From assembly GCA_026770585.1 (NCBI GenBank), contig MU647077.1, positions 49,601 to 68,504 of the forward strand: a stretch of 18,904 bases of DNA, in the 5' to 3' direction. Origin of the DNA: Baffinella frigidus (Eukaryota; Cryptophyceae; Cryptomonadales; Baffinellaceae). Numbering within the stretch: the stretch's first letter is position 1; each line of letters starts with the position of its first letter. Below the pieces are notes generated by a model, which was given only the letters and a program-made list of their open reading frames with translations, searched no databases and had not been told where the DNA came from. Positions 6,921-15,807 of the stretch are shown here, piece by piece. The position numbers and the translations under genes were made by a program.

Positions 6921-7032
6921 GTTGCTGCTGTGCTCTTAAGGAAGCAGGACCTTTCTCCAGGATAAGCTTCAGTGTCCGCCTACGGTGGGAGTTAAAAGAA
7001 CCTACAGGACCTAAAGGACCTTCGCGCAAGTT

Positions 7033-7252
7033 CCTGAACCCTGAACCCTGAACCCTGAAACCCACACCTCATCTCCGGAATCGATATAAACATACTGTTT
7101 TCTCAAGTTGATTCTCCCTTGAAAACAAGCCACTTTTGGCGTGTCAAAATCCAAACACGCCAAAAGTGGCTTGTTTTCAAGGGAGAATCAACTTTAGAAA
7201 ACAGTATTTTTATATCGGTTCCGCAGATAAACCCTGAAACCTGAAACCTGAT
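7033..7252. repeat. Long near-perfect hairpin within telomere-like DNA
   Basis: ACCCTGA-type heptamers at 7033-7066 and 7229-7250 flank a 158-bp fold-back (7071-7228). Its arms of about 74 bp are almost exact complements: the left begins ATCTCCGGAATCGATATAAA and includes CCACTTTTGGCGTGT, and the right ends GGTTCCGCAGAT. The loop is only about 10 bases (CAAAATCCAA). No K core is present. Confidence 0.9.
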
Positions 7253-7402
7253 GTGGGCGTGCGCAGGTGTACTTGTTGACGCGGCTACGATGAGTAGCGC
7301 CGGCGGTTTTGTTTTGAAATAAAGTCACGAGTGAAGGATTATCCGGGTCCGCATCACACCACTGTTGAAACGACGGGTACGTGTGGAGAGCCGGAATTCA
7401 CA

Positions 7403-7524
7403 TACAGGGGTACCTCGCTCATAAGAAACCGCCCCCCCCCCTAGGACCACCATAGGACCCTAGGGATGGTCCTACTGTAGGGTCCTAGGGGGGGGTGGTT
7501 TCTTATGAGCGAGGTACCCCTGTA
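7403..7524. repeat. Z hairpin element, copy 2
   Basis: The arms are TACAGGGGTACCTCGCTCAT and on (to the C-run near 7441) and the matching complement ending GAGGTACCCCTGTA. They are nearly perfect over about 38 bp. The interior is CTAGGACC...CCTACTGTAGGGTCCTAG. Confidence 0.9.
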
Positions 7525-7611
7525 GGTCCCAGCAAGGGGAATTTTGAGTACCCCTTGGTCTCAGAAACTACATGTTTAAAGGACTCATACATGTACCGGG
7601 ACATCCGGGCT

Positions 7612-7714
7612 TTCCCTTAAGTGACCAGTAGGCGCATACGCCCTACCGTAGGGCTCTAGGACCTGCCTAGGGCTTCCACGGGCGATTATTCGCCCGTTGG
7701 TCACTTAAGGGATA
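7612..7714. repeat. Y hairpin element, copy 1
   Basis: The ends CCCTTAAGTGACCAG and TTGGTCACTTAAGGG bracket CCCTACCGTAGGG, CCTAGGACCTGCCTAGG and CGGGCGATTATTCGCCCG, each a small palindrome. It is nearly identical to copy 2 at 7945. Confidence 0.9.
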
Positions 7715-7767
7715 CGCACACCCTTGGTCGAGCATCGGGCTGTCTCTGTTTTCTTAAATTAGTACCT

Positions 7768-7892
7768 GTACAGGGGTACCTCGCTCATAAGAAACCGTCT
7801 CCCCCTAGCACCCTACAGTAGGCCTACGCCTAGGGCCCTATGGTGGTCCTAGGGGGGGGGGCGGTTTCTTATGAGCGAGGTACCCCTGTACA
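7768..7892. repeat. Z hairpin element, copy 3
   Basis: TGTACAGGGGTACCTCGCTC and on pairs with the complement ending GAGGTACCCCTGTACA. The arms are perfect for about 31 bp. The interior is CCTACAGTAGGCCTACGCCTAGG. Confidence 0.9.
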
Positions 7893-7944
7893 TGTAGGTT
7901 GACTAGTCAACGCCCAAACGCGATATTTAGTCATTCCTCGGGTA

Positions 7945-8047
7945 TCCCTTAAGTGACCAGTAGGCGCATACGCCCTACCGTAGGGCCCTAGGAACTGCCT
8001 AGGGCTTCCACGGGCGACTATTCGCCCGTTGGTCACTTAAGGGTTAC
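7945..8047. repeat. Y hairpin element, copy 2
   Basis: It differs from Y copy 1 by a few bases over about 100, suggesting a recent duplication or conversion. Its right end GGTCACTTAAGGGTTAC overlaps the start of the next fold-back. Confidence 0.9.
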
Positions 8048-8125
8048 AAAATTAAGAACACGCAGAATATTAAGAATACGCAATCCAGTGCGGATTCTTA
8101 AGTTCTGGGTTCTTTCTTGTAACCC
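8041..8125. repeat. Fold-back with ends GGGTTACAA/TTGTAACCC
   Basis: The left arm has TAAGAACACGCAGAATATTAAGAAT; the right arm is its imperfect complement, GATTCTTAAGTTCTGGGTTC, and ends TTGTAACCC. The terminal 9 bp are exact complements. Confidence 0.7.
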
Positions 8126-8159
8126 AGATATCTCGATAAGGTGCGAGTTACCTGAGAAC

Positions 8160-8380
8160 GGGCGGAGGCACGTTCTTAAAACTTAGGAAACGCATGGGCA
8201 ACGGTCGGCGGCACGTTCTTAAAATTTAAGAAACCGGGGGAAACGGTTGGTCCGTTTCTTAATCCTCGTCTTCGCCACCCTCGCTGCTCTCGCCTCCCCC
8301 CCCCTCTCCCCTCGCGCTGCCTCCCGCCCCCCCCCTCACTCTCAGATCCAGATTCGGTGGTGGCGGCCACCTCGTGCCCT
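8160..8380. repeat. Short direct repeats and a C-rich stretch
   Basis: GGCACGTTCTTAAAACTTAG at 8167 recurs as GGCACGTTCTTAAAATTTAA at 8211, followed by an AAGAAACCGG/CCGTTTCTT hairpin at about 8228-8261. From 8280 to 8340 the strand is very C-rich; open frames there are low-complexity and not taken as genes. Confidence 0.55.
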
Positions 8381-8381
8381 G

Positions 8382-8514
8382 TAGGTCCTTTAGGTTTGAA
8401 TTTCTCCCAACATATGCCAACGACACGCCCTTCCGTAGAAAGGACTGCAGAGAAAGCATTTTTGCTTTCGGATCGCGTTTCGCTCTCCAGTGCAGAGGCT
8501 CGTGAGGAAGGGAT
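8382..8514 (-). repeat. M family copy 2
   Basis: In minus orientation: head TCCCTTCCTCACGAGCCTCT, then GATCCGAAAGCAAAAATGCT, the body, and a tail AACCTAAAGGACCTAC. Upstream of the head the match with 1672-1713 (GAGAGCCACCCTGTA) continues, so the element or its host repeat extends further than copy 1 shows. Confidence 0.85.
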
Positions 8515-8729
8515 ACAGGGTGGCTCTCTTGCCTAGAATCTGAATCAGAGTTGGTCTCGCCGTGGTCTCGCCCTCGGATTCGAGAGCGTTTAACGTGTCA
8601 ACCTACTGACAGGGGCTGCATGCCCAACAGAGCTTGAGCCTGGCCTCCCAGCACAAAACGAGACCACCTCCTTGACATAACGCCAGAAACTTTTGAACTA
8701 AGCACTTCCAGGAATTTGAACTAAGCATT

Positions 8730-9130
8730 CCCGGTCGGAGGCTCCTTCACAATCGCTGCCCATGTCCTTTAGGTCCTTGAGGTTCTGCGAACTCCCTACA
8801 TAGGCGGACACTGGAACTGGTTCTGCAGAAAGGCCATGCCTCCTTTCCGATGCACCGCCGCGCTCCAATGCAACCGCGCAAATAGACTCGCCCCCGCCCG
8901 CCGCGAAGCTCGCCTGTGCCAGAGCGAATGCCGCCAGTAGCGACGCAGACCATGCACCGCACCACCGTGCTCCAATAAATATTCGCGATAGAAGTCGTAA
9001 GGATTAGAACCAAAAAGTCCCGGTCGGAGGCCCCATCAAATTCGCCGACAATGCTCCAATAAATATGCGGGAGTAAACTCGGCCCGCCCGCCGCGAAGCT
9101 CGAAGCCCGTGGGAAACAGGCGGCAGGCCT
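8730..9130. repeat. Diverged direct repeats, no gene seen
   Basis: CGGTCGGAGGCTCC near 8732 recurs as CGGTCGGAGGCCCC near 9020. GCCCGCCCGCCGCGAAGCTCG occurs near 8894 and 9081, and GCTCCAATAAATAT at 8970 and 9053. A variant M tail (CTTTAGGTCCTTGAGG) lies at about 8766. The reading frames across this stretch differ between copies and look non-coding. Confidence 0.55.
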
Positions 9131-9145
9131 CCCGTCGCCGCGGCC

Positions 9146-9310
9146 CCATTTAGGTCCTTCAGGTTTGAAATGCTCCCAACATGGCCCCACGACACTAGCT
9201 CCTCTCCTGGTCAAGGAAGCTCCCCTTTAGGTCCTTTAGGTTTTAATTTCTCCCAACATATGCCAACGACACGCCGTTCCGTAGAAGGGATCTGCAGAGA
9301 AAGCCCCGGA
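9146..9310 (-). repeat. Two M family fragments (copies 3 and 4)
   Basis: 9146-9195 matches the M tail end only (minus reading: ...ATGTTGGGAG, CATTTCAAACCTGAAGGACC). 9226-9310 is a longer copy reaching the CTTTCTCTGCAG segment. Both keep the tail and lack the head, the same 3'-anchored pattern as other copies. Confidence 0.75.
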
Positions 9311-9460
9311 ACACAGGAAGCACGGCTTCTCTGCAGCGAATTTCCAGTGTTCGCCTATGTTGGGTGCTTTGGTGCTTTTATTTACACTCACATCGAAGGC
9401 CACAGCTCACCTCACTCTTGAGGAGTTGGGAGTAATCTACGAATGAGCTCCTCGACCTGG

Positions 9461-9925
9461 GAGCTCGAAGAACCTAAAGGGCCTAAAGGACACCATTGCA
9501 CCGGGATTCGTCAGAACGGAGGACCTAGGGACGCGTCAAGTGGCGAATTCAGCGAAAAACGCCCGATGAGGATACTCTTAAGCCGGTTTTGCCGCGATCC
9601 TTCTGCACTGGGGGGCCTGATGTGATCCGAAAGGAAGCATGGCCTTTCTGCAGGATACGTTCCGGTGTTCGCCTATGTTGGGAGCTCGAAGAACCTAAAG
9701 GACCTGAAGGACACCATTGCACCGGGATTCGTCAGAACGGAGGACCTAGGGACGCGTCAAGTGGTGAATTCAGCGAAAAACGTCCGATGAGGATACCCTT
9801 TAGCCGGTTCTGCCGCGATCCTTCTGCACTGGGGGGCCTGATGTGATCCGAAAGGAAGCATGGCCTTTCTGCAGGATACGTTCCGATGTTCGCCTATGTT
9901 GGGAGCTCGAAGAACCTAAAGGACC
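9461..9925 (+). repeat. 221-bp tandem repeat made of M-like sequence
   Basis: GAGCTCGAAGAACCTAAAGG starts at 9461, 9682 and 9903, giving two full units and a third start. Each unit contains an M-like segment (AAGGAAGCATGGCCTTTCTG, TTCGCCTATGTTGGGAG, CCTAAAGGACC) plus about 130 bp of its own. The two full units are almost identical. The open frames inside repeat with the unit and have no recognised protein character. Confidence 0.85.
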
Positions 9926-10033
9926 TAAAGGACGGTCGCTCCCCGTTGACGAGATCCCTGTCCCAGACCCCTCCCAGGTTTTGGCGGGAAACATAAAAAA
10001 AGAATGCGGATTTTAAAATGCGGCCAGCACGGA

Positions 10034-10077
10034 GGAACTTCAAGGAGTGGAAGCAGGAACTTCAAGGAGTGGAAGCA
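10034..10077. repeat. 22-bp tandem repeat, two exact copies
   Basis: GGAACTTCAAGGAGTGGAAG plus CA at 10034-10055 and 10056-10077. Confidence 0.9.
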
Positions 10078-10109
10078 GAAGGCGGGTGCCTCGCGAAGAG
10101 GGGTGTAAA

Positions 10110-10180
10110 ACATTTCGCCTAAGTCAATTCCCCCTAGAGCGCCTTAGATCTGTTGCTGTAGGCGTTGTTGACTTAAGGTT
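10110..10180. repeat. X-related element, copy 3
   Basis: ACATTTCGCCTAAGTCAATT and CCCC on the left match the complement of the X copy 2 right end; TTGTTGACTTAAGGTTAT closes it on the right. Confidence 0.5.
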
Positions 10181-10189
10181 ATAAAACCA

Positions 10190-11030
10190 AACACTGAACC
10201 CTGAATCCTAAACCCCCAACCACAAGCCCTAAACCCTAAACCCTAAACCTTAGACCCTCAACCCTAAACCCTAATCCTTGAACACTAAACCGCAATACTT
10301 GAACCCTAAACCCCGAACCCTAAACCCTACACCCTAAACCCTAAACCCTTCTTCTTAAATCCTAAAATCTAAACCTTGAACTCTAAAGCCCAAACACTGA
10401 ACCCTAAACCCTAAACCCTAAACCCGGAACCCTAAACAATAAACCCTAAACTCTAAACCCTACACCCTAAACACTAGACCCTCAACAGTAAACCCTCAAC
10501 CCAAAACTGAAAACCCTGAGCCCTCAGCACTAAACCCTGAACCCTGAATCCTAAAGCCCTCAACCCTCAACCCTACAATCTGAACCCTGAACCCTAAAAC
10601 CTAAACACAAAACACAAAAATCCTACACTCTAAACCATAAACCCCAAATAAAAATCCTTGAACCCTGAACACAACACCCTGTAACCCCAAACCCTGAACC
10701 TTTAATCTTAAACCCTAAACCCCAAACCCCAAACCCTGATCCCCAAACCCTAAACCCTGGACCCTCAACCCTAAACCCTACATCCTGAACCCGAAACCCT
10801 GAACCCTGAACCCTGAACCCTCAACCCTACACCCTAAACCCTAAACCCTTCATCATAAGCCATTAATCCTAAACCCTGAACCTTAAACCCCAAACACTCA
10901 ACCCTGAACCCTAAACCCTGAACCCTGAACCCTAAATCCTAAATCCCTAAACCCTAAACCCTAAATCCTAGACCCTAAACCCTAAACCCCAAGCCCCAAA
11001 CCCTCAACCCTGAACCCCAAAGCATAAACC

Positions 11031-11075
<45 letters not shown>

Positions 11076-11359
11076 GACCCCCAACCCTCAACCCTTAACC
11101 CTCGACGCTCAACCTTCAACTCAAAACCCTAAACCCTAAACCCTAAACCCTAAACCCTTAGCCCTGAACCCTTAACCCTACACCCTCAATCTTAAACCAA
11201 AATCTGTAAACCCTGAACAATAAACCCTAAACCCTAATCCATAAACTCTGAAACCCTCAACCCTCAACCCTCAACCCTCAACCTCAACCCTCAAAACTTT
11301 AAACCCTAACTCCTCAACCCTAAACCCTAAACCCTAACCCCTAACCCCTCAACCCTTTA
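10190..11359. repeat. Main telomere-like array, CCCTAAA type (about 1.17 kb)
   Basis: The stretch consists almost wholly of 7-bp units CCCTAAA, CCCTGAA, CCCTCAA and CCCCAAA, with occasional 6- or 8-base slips. Blocks of one variant cluster, for example CCCTCAA at about 11030-11095, showing local amplification. Degeneracy and internal position argue for an old interstitial or subtelomeric array, not a working chromosome end. No gene lies in it. Confidence 0.95.
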
Positions 11360-11367
11360 AGAATGGC

Positions 11368-11389
11368 AAAATGGCACAAGTGCCATTTT
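11368..11389. repeat. Small hairpin at the edge of the telomere-like array
   Basis: AAAATGGCAC and GTGCCATTTT, 10-bp exact complements separated by AA, begin 8 bp after the array ends. Confidence 0.8.
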
Positions 11390-12960
11390 CATTGAATGGT
11401 CATCCTTATTTCTTATAGAAGAACGTAGCTGGAGTGCGACCTGCTTCGAGGTTCTTCTAGATCGACACGAGTCACGTGTTCTCGAGTTGCCAACGTGGCC
11501 CCAGTCACGTGTTCTCCAGATACCACAAACAATACGTCTCCATGGCTCTCAAAACGATTAGAGGGACGACCATCAAAGTCATCAATGACATCTAAGGAGG
11601 TCGTACCACAAATATCTGTTTTCAAATTGTTTTTCATGTGATGTGTGCAGTAAATTTGATGCAACGCGCATAAACGTGATAGGAGTTGCGTGTTCTCTAG
11701 ATGTCAGCAAACAAAATAAGTCTCCTGACCCCAAGTCCCCCACCTCCATTTATCGGTCGCCCAAACGGAACAAAGGATTTTCTCACAACAATCCGCTACC
11801 GAGCGAGGACGGGACACAATTTTAAAAACTTTGACCTGAATCCTGAAGGAAATGGACTTTTAAAATGAAAAGTCAGGACCGGAATCCCGGTCCTGACTGT
11901 CTTATATGTGCCGAGTTGGCTCGACAGCGGCAGACCTGACACGACCCTGACACGCTGGCCACTCGACCCGCTCCTTCTGGGGATACTACCCCGTGTAGGA
12001 TGACCGGAGTGACTTTACACACAGTCACGTCCGCTATAAGGAGATATACGCCCACGGCACGTGCGGTCCTTCCCTCCTCTCAGTGAAGCCTAACTCGTGC
12101 TTTTCGGGACGCGCGCTTGCGCTCTTGTACTTCTTCTTCTTCTTTATTACCCTCACATGGTGTGCACCAAGGAGACCTCGAGAGAGCCCCCCCAGCCTTT
12201 TGAAAAGTGATCAACTTAATACTACTCTAATACCGCGATGTGGCGGGCGGGCTTGACTCCTTTACATACGGAAAATCGGAGCAAGTGAACGAACCTCCAA
12301 CTCCCGCTCTTGAACCGTCACCTACGGGTATCCTAACCGATTCTCGGTGGGTGGGCCACCAAGAATCCCTTCGTAGCCCGCGGGGGGCAAAAGACCATGA
12401 CGCACACCACTGAGACCTGCATTGATACCAACGCAGCCGCCATGTGTTCCCCCCAGAGAGGCTATTGTTGAGAGATTTATTGCTACCGACACGGCCGCCA
12501 AGTACGCACCACCGCCGAGACTGTGCCTGAGCAGGACCTAGAGTAGACCCCCTCGCAGGCATTCTTGAGAACGAAAGAGAACTGCTTTTATCAAGGATCG
12601 AATCCAACATGGCCACCATGCACCATGTATTTTAGCTGGGGAGACACGCCGTGAGTAAGAGGGGGCAGTAACCCACACGGTGGGCTTCGAGGGTTTCGTT
12701 GATCCTTGATTCCGGGGTGCTACGTGACCGATTTGCATAGAAAAATCCGTCAAGTTAATTGTCTTAGAAAAAATCGTCAAGTTAATTGTCTTCAGGTAAG
12801 TTGACTTTTGATGAAAGGTTCGTAGTCCACCGAGTGGAACGTCACTCACAATTTGTTTACTTGGGAGGGCAGCACGTCCTCCGGGGCGTGCGAGGTGCGG
12901 TGCTGGCGCTAGTTGTTCGGCAATAAAATACCAATCTCTCTTTTACTTGGGAAGAAGGTT
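11390..12960. other. Region without a convincing gene
   Basis: Visible content: three diverged phrases of the type GTCACGTGTTCTC...ACAATACGTCTC at about 11470, 11502 and 11680; a 12-bp-arm palindrome at 11871-11898 (AGTCAGGACCGG/CCGGTCCTGACT, loop AATC); a TTC run near 12131; the phrase TATCCTAACCGA...AATCCCTTCGTAGCCCGCGG at about 12331-12384, shared with 16782-16834; two tandem TCAAGTTAATTGTCTT phrases at about 12750 and 12777; and a segment at 12893-12942 resembling 18010-18057. Open frames are short and unlike any family I know. Confidence 0.5.
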
Positions 12961-13008
12961 GCCGTATCTCCTATCCCGCTGCGTTAGAGCTACCCTTTAA
13001 TCTTAAAC

Positions 13009-13109
13009 GCAATCCGAAAGCAAAAATGCTTTCTCTGCAGTCCTTTCTACGGAAGGGCGTGTCGTTGGCATATGTTGGGAGAAATTAAAACCTAAAGGAC
13101 CTAAAGGGC
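13009..13109 (+). repeat. M family copy, plus strand, head missing
   Basis: It starts at about GCAATCCGAAAGCAAAAATG, runs through CTTTCTACGGAAGGGCGTGT, and ends CCTAAAGGACCTAAAGGGC. It is close to copy 2 over the shared part. Confidence 0.85.
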
Positions 13110-13311
13110 TCTGCCGCACCATCTCTTGAGAAGTTGGGTTGCCCGGTGGTCAGTTATGTTCGGAGTCAATACATCCTCAGGGTCCTAAAGAAAACAAAGC
13201 AGGTTCATCTGGCTGATAAATTCCTGTGTCCGCCTATGGTTGGTGGGAGCTCGCACAATCTAGACCAAGAGAACCCTCTTCTGTTTTTGGATCGGACAAT
13301 GGCCAGACTAA

Positions 13312-13453
13312 TCTGAGAGGATGTATTAATCAAAGCCTTTCTAACACTTTCTGCCAACGAAAATTGCTATACAATTCGATGACACTGGTGATCGTAAAGC
13401 ATTTTGGTAGCAACTTTTGTTGGCAGGAAAGGTTTAATTAATACATTCTCTCA
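13312..13453. repeat. K fold-back copy E
   Basis: The ends TGAGAGGATGTATTAAT and ATTAATACATTCTCTCA pair. The core GCCAACGAAAATTGCTATAC near 13353-13372 pairs with GTAGCAACTTTTGTTGGC near 13409-13426. The core is more diverged than in other copies, yet both arms carry matching differences in their outer parts. Confidence 0.8.
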
Positions 13454-13470
13454 CATGCAGACGGCAGTAG

Positions 13471-13562
13471 TGCAAAGCAAAAATGCTTTCTCTCCAGTCC
13501 TTTCTACGGAAGGGCGTGTCGTTGGCATATGTTGGGCGAAATTAAAACCTAAAGGACTTAAA
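13471..13562 (+). repeat. M family copy, plus strand, shorter head
   Basis: It begins GCAAAGCAAAAATGCTTTCT, about 12 bp further in than the copy at 13009, and ends AAACCTAAAGGACTTAAAG. It follows K copy E by less than 20 bp. Confidence 0.85.
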
Positions 13563-13576
13563 GATGCTGATGCGGC

Positions 13577-13669
13577 CGAGTTCTTTTTCGCCCCAAAGTT
13601 GACGGATTTGTACCACACATTGAGCATGTTAACTTGAGAACAGTTGGCCAACCCGAGTGAGGCACAGAG
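13577..13669 (-). repeat. W family copy 1
   Basis: Contains CCAAAGTTGACGGATTTGTA, TTAACTTGAGAACAGT and CAACCCGAGTGAGGCACAGA. This is the reverse complement of the W phrase at 16535 and matches 15640-15723 in the same orientation. Its far end is missing. Confidence 0.75.
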
Positions 13670-13894
13670 TTAGAAGTCTTCTCCTGCTGCGCGTCTCCTA
13701 CTTGCGCGGGGTAGTGCAGATACTAAAAGTCCGAAACTTCAAGACGGGGGCACGCCAGAACACCTGGCTTCTACGCAGGGGCAAGGAGAACGAGCGCCCT
13801 TTATTTCCACCTCGAGAGAGGTCACGTGCACTCTACACGTTTTGTACGAACAAAGACAGGGGTGCAACCAACCCCATCTCCCGGAAAGGAACAG

Positions 13895-14029
13895 CGCGAG
13901 TCGGGCGGGGGAAGTGGGACCAGTGGCCGACGGAAGTGGCGCTGCCTCGCTGCCGCCACGCCGGTCGAGGTGCCCGCGGCACCTGCGGCGTCCCCCAAGT
14001 CGGAGACGAAGAACTGGGGGTCGCGCTGA
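13895..14029 (+). CDS. Possible terminal exon of an unknown gene
   Basis: After a possible acceptor AAGGAACAG at 13894 the frame reads RESGGGSGTSGRRKWR, then TPVEVPAAPAASPKSETKNW and ends GSR at the TGA at 14027-14029. Nearly all third positions in the second half are G or C, as in the better-supported exons of this window. It is alanine/proline/serine-rich and may be a disordered tail. A diverged echo of the RKWR stretch (VERQKWRGLAPSAASP) lies at about 14276-14323. Upstream exons are not identified, and the whole stretch from 13657 is open in another frame. The family is not recognised. Confidence 0.3.
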   Translation, partial: RESGGGSGTSGRRKWRCLAAATPVEVPAAPAASPKSETKNWGSR

Positions 14030-14121
14030 GCCTGGTTTGACCATTTTGCGGTCGGTTCTACACGAAAATGAAAGGAGAAAGAGGGCGAATGGAAGAGTTG
14101 TGGAATGAATACATGCTCATG

Positions 14122-14178
14122 TAGGGCCCCTTAGAGCCGGGCTCCCCGAGTGGGGCCCCTTAGAGCCGGGCTCCCCGT
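14122..14178. repeat. Tandem repeat of a 27-30 bp GC-rich unit
   Basis: GGGCCCCTTAGAGCCGGGCTCCCCG occurs twice, near 14124 and 14153. Confidence 0.85.
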
Positions 14179-14365
14179 CGTGGGCCGAGCAGTACCAGTC
14201 GAACGCGGCCCGCAGATCTCTCACCGTCCCGGGGTACGAGGCGGGCCCGCGCGGGTTCGGCAAACGTGGACACTCGTCGAAAGGCAAAAGTGGCGTGGCC
14301 TCGCCCCCTCCGCGGCCTCCCCCTCGCCCATCAGCCTCGACACCGCCAGCTCCTGAGTTTTTTTA

Positions 14366-14415
14366 CAAGATACTTCCCTTGATCGGTGCAGGAGAAGACC
14401 GAGAGGGCAAGCGCC
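14366..14415 (+). pseudogene. Partial duplicate of the exon at 15339
   Basis: CAAGATACTTCCCTTGATCG followed by GTGCAGGAGAAGACCGAGAG and GGCAAGCGCCTACACC copies two pieces of the downstream gene: 15239-15252 (inside its intron) and 15359-15399 (its third exon), with the roughly 105 bp between them missing. The exon part encodes VQEKTERASAYT against VQEKIERARAYT. Because intron sequence is included, this is a DNA-level copy, not a processed transcript. Confidence 0.6.
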
Positions 14416-14907
14416 TACACCTGGGCCCCGGGCGCGCGCGCGGAGGGGGGATGCAGGGGGTGCTCCGCGCGCCCCCCCACTACTCCGCGCCCTCCCCTGT
14501 TGAAAAGAAAAAATCGGGCCTGGCACCGAGCAGAAGCAGCATCCAGGCTTTCTCGTTCGCCGAGAGGATCCCGGCCCACGAATGGTGAAGAACAGGTTCG
14601 GCGGTGTTGCATGAGGTGGCGCGAAAGGCAGCTTGCGAGGTGTCGCTGTGGGCAAAATGAGCGGTCTCTCGTCCTTGGATTAACGGCTGTTGCGTCATGG
14701 AGCATGGGGGGCGCAAATTTAGAAATTCAGCTGTGTTGGACACACCCTAGGAACTTTTCGGCCTGTCATCATGACCGCGGCGCTCCTAAGACCTTCTTAT
14801 TTTTCCTTTTGCTGATAAATTCGGCCCCCTTGAGGCATCCGGATCGGAAATCCGACCCCCTTGCGACCGGGAACGGATTTGCACCCCCATTCTCGTCGAC
14901 CTGCAGC

Positions 14908-15400
14908 ATGCAAGGCGCGGCGATCGCGACGGCCTTGGCGCACAAGGCGACTGCCAGAGCGCTGCAGATCGATGATGCAGTCGACACGAACGAGTTCGTC
15001 GCTCGCATAACGGCGGTAGGAGCACCCTGGCCCCACCTTCGGCCAGGTGGCACGTGCCGGTTGCTGGCCCCGCGGTGAAACGCGGCTTACCCGGCATTTG
15101 GGCAGGTGGACGCCATGATGGAGGAGCACCAGGCGAACCTCACCTTCACCCTCGGCGGAGGCAAGAACGAGAAGGAGGTCTATGAGTCGCAGGTATGTGA
15201 GAGGTCACAAGGTCCTCTAGCTAGTCGACCATCCAGCTGCAAGATACTTCCCTGGATCCGATTACAGCATCCCCCCGAGTGCCGGAACGTCCACCCCCCC
15301 CGCGTCGTGGCCCCTGTCTGACGGCTGGCTGTCGCCAGGTGCGAGGTTTGCTCGGCAAGGTGCAGGAGAAGATCGAGAGGGCAAGAGCCTACACCAACCT
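14908..15400 (+). CDS. Partial gene of unknown function, three exons
   Basis: Three exons join in phase 0 with standard signals: 14908-15015 (from ATG, or from 14907 after the acceptor CTGCAG), 15106-15192 after GGGCAG with donor CAG|GTATGT, and 15339 onward after TCGCCAG. They read MQGAAIATALAHKATARALQ, IDDAVDTNEFVARITA, then VDAMMEEHQANLTFTLGGG and KNEKEVYESQ, then VRGLLGKVQEKIERARAYTN. Third-position GC is high (27 of 29 codons in the middle exon). The charged, helix-favouring third exon suggests a coiled coil. From about 15415 the frame runs into W repeat sequence and stays open to a TGA at 15714-15716; a donor CT|GTACGC near 15406 is an alternative border. The true first exon may lie upstream. 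I do not recognise the family. Confidence 0.55.
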
Positions 15401-15418
15401 GTACGCCGCCTCCTACCT

Positions 15419-15723
15419 CTGCCCCAGTCTATTCGGGCTCGCCAAATTGGCTGAACTCGTCAGTTTTGTCCAACCCACGTATCCTGCAAACATCGTCCAA
15501 GTTAGAAAGGCTCAAGACTCAATTATCAAGGCTCATACTTGGCTTGGACCTCAGCCAGTTGAGCTGAACACACCCCTCCTGGCTCTGCCTCAGTCTAGTC
15601 GCGCTCACCAATTTGGCGAGCCCGGGGTCATTTCCGCTCCAAAGTCGACGGATTTGCACCACAAACCCAGAACGTCACAGAACGTCAACTTGGGAACAGT
15701 CAGTCAACCCGAGTGAGACAGAG
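15419..15723 (-). repeat. W family copy 2 with a truncated second piece
   Basis: A complete W copy lies at about 15583-15723, with ends CTCTGCCTCA and TGAGACAGAG (one mismatch) as short terminal inverted repeats. A direct partial copy of its CAGTCTATTCGGGCTCGCC end is at about 15425-15452. In between, AAGACTCAATTATCAAGG and GGCTTGGACC phrases are not assigned. If the upstream frame is not spliced away, W sequence would encode the tail of that protein. Confidence 0.7.
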
Positions 15724-15807
15724 CTATGCCTCCCTCCCGCATGAAACAGAGGGGCGTCGTGGTTTTGGCGAGCCCGTGCGGACGCCCGGCCGGAGAGCGC
15801 GTGTTAC

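Noticed and set aside
7403-8125. CRISPR-like array of repeats and spacers
   Set aside because: The repeats are two different long hairpin families with unequal spacers in eukaryotic DNA; no cas-type gene is present.
9443-9846. Two similar open frames of 60 and 85 codons
   Set aside because: They arise from the 221-bp tandem repeat and show no protein-like conservation beyond the DNA identity.
11413-11664. 83-codon minus-strand frame
   Set aside because: It covers diverged short repeats (GTCACGTGTTCTC) and has no recognisable protein features.
14894-14913. GTCGACCTGCAGCATGCAAG resembles a cloning-vector polylinker
   Set aside because: One base is missing relative to the usual SalI-PstI-SphI run, and no vector sequence continues on either side; the segment fits a splice acceptor and exon start. 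Chance is likely.
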